Shown here: piece after piece, positions 5,397-5,693 of the stretch | Layout of the letters: each line of letters opens with the position of its first letter | Numbering within the stretch: position 1 is the stretch's first letter | From: Oscillospiraceae bacterium | Lineage (GTDB): Bacteria; Bacillota; Clostridia; Oscillospirales; Ruminococcaceae | Assembly (NCBI GenBank): GCA_003445125.1 | Contig: DLVP01000054.1 | Coordinates: forward strand, 1-5,693 | DNA length: 5,693 nucleotides | Direction: 5' to 3' | Notes under the pieces: generated by a model | Told to the model about the DNA's origin: nothing | Database searches by the model: none | The model's input: the letters and a program-made list of their open reading frames with translations, nothing else | Made by a program: the position numbers and the translations under genes

Positions 5397-5693
5397 ATGG
5401 CTTCTGCAAAAGAAAAAAAGGCCTATCTTCAGCAGACGCTGCAGGGAAATTTGGGGATGGTACGGGACAAACTGGCGGGAACCTCCGACCTGTTGATCCG
5501 GGAGATCACCGTCTCGGACATTCCGGTCGGTCTGGTGATGTGTGAAGGCATGATCAATGTACAAACCATGGCGGAAATTCTGATTGAGCCGCTGTGTGCC
5601 TTAAAGCTGCCCGACAAAGACCCGCACAAACTCCTGGACTGGATTGAAAACCGATGGGCTTTAGCCGCAGATCAGGCAGTGATCTACACACTG
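5397..5693 (+). CDS. GerA-family spore germination protein, A-type subunit (N-terminal part only)
   Basis: The frame is open from ATG 5397 to the right edge: 99 residues. It begins with a charged amphipathic segment (KEKKAYLQQTLQGNL, 5-19) and then shows the pattern at the front of GerA-type A subunits: a Leu-rich helix, GTSDLLIREI (28-37; family form S-D-L/V-x-x-R), a short strand VGLVMCEGMIN (44-54) in place of the usual I/Y-x-D/E-G-L-V-D, then AEILIEPL (59-66). In the family this is the soluble cytoplasmic domain; a membrane domain follows and would lie beyond the window. A subunits are about 480-530 residues, so roughly a fifth is visible. With B and C partners they form germinant receptors or ion channels in the spore inner membrane. 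The gene is isolated from its left neighbour by a terminator and probably starts its own operon, with gerB/gerC-like genes expected to the right. Which receptor (GerA, GerK, or other) cannot be told. Confidence 0.85.
   Translation, partial: MASAKEKKAYLQQTLQGNLGMVRDKLAGTSDLLIREITVSDIPVGLVMCEGMINVQTMAEILIEPLCALKLPDKDPHKLLDWIENRWALAADQAVIYTL

Noticed and set aside
1..5693. CRISPR arrays, tRNA or rRNA genes, insertion sequences, attachment sites or a toxin-antitoxin pair
   Set aside because: I saw no regularly spaced repeats, no tRNA-like cloverleaf, no transposase motifs, no flanking direct repeats and no short paired genes. The window is densely filled with ordinary chromosomal genes.

Overview
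The window looks like chromosomal sequence from an endospore-forming, Gram-positive (Firmicutes) bacterium, most likely of the class Clostridia. Two genes point this way: a lipoteichoic-acid-synthase-type membrane sulfatase-fold enzyme, and the start of a GerA-family spore germinant receptor subunit. Base composition is near half G+C by eye, and all genes share similar codon use. I see no mobile element, CRISPR array, tRNA or rRNA. The genus cannot be named from the sequence alone.

Layout, left to right. (1) Positions 1-1601, minus strand: a two-gene operon of a TetR-family regulator followed by a ten-helix acyltransferase-3 family membrane protein. They overlap by 4 bases (ATGA). The acyltransferase runs off the left edge, probably only a little short of its C-terminus. 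(2) Positions 1602-1759: a compact divergent control region. It holds an exact-consensus promoter for the tetR operon, a 30-bp operator-like dyad made of two abutting 14-bp sites over the predicted transcription start, a second perfect dyad joining the two back-to-back -35 elements, and a promoter for the rightward gene. (3) Positions 1760-3187, plus strand: an RlmD/RumA-type 23S rRNA uracil-C5 methyltransferase with TRAM, Fe-S and SAM-binding parts and its catalytic residues intact. (4) Positions 3188-3283: a 96-bp gap with an extended -10 promoter and no convincing terminator. (5) Positions 3284-5290, plus strand: the LtaS-like phosphoglycerol-transferase-type protein with five N-terminal membrane helices and an extracytoplasmic catalytic domain. 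(6) Positions 5307-5336: a strong intrinsic terminator. (7) Positions 5337-5396: a short leader with a possible forespore (sigma F/G-like) promoter. (8) Positions 5397-5693, plus strand: the N-terminal 99 residues of a GerA-family germination protein, cut by the right edge.

The genes do not form one pathway. The left operon reads as a self-regulated module in which a small-molecule-responsive TetR repressor controls an integral-membrane acyltransferase of unknown substrate. The rRNA methyltransferase is housekeeping, the LtaS-like enzyme acts in the envelope, and the GerA gene begins a separate, sporulation-linked transcription unit. The most interesting part is the tetR-rlmD intergenic region, whose regulatory layout is unusually legible. 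I did not find a clearly new multi-gene system.
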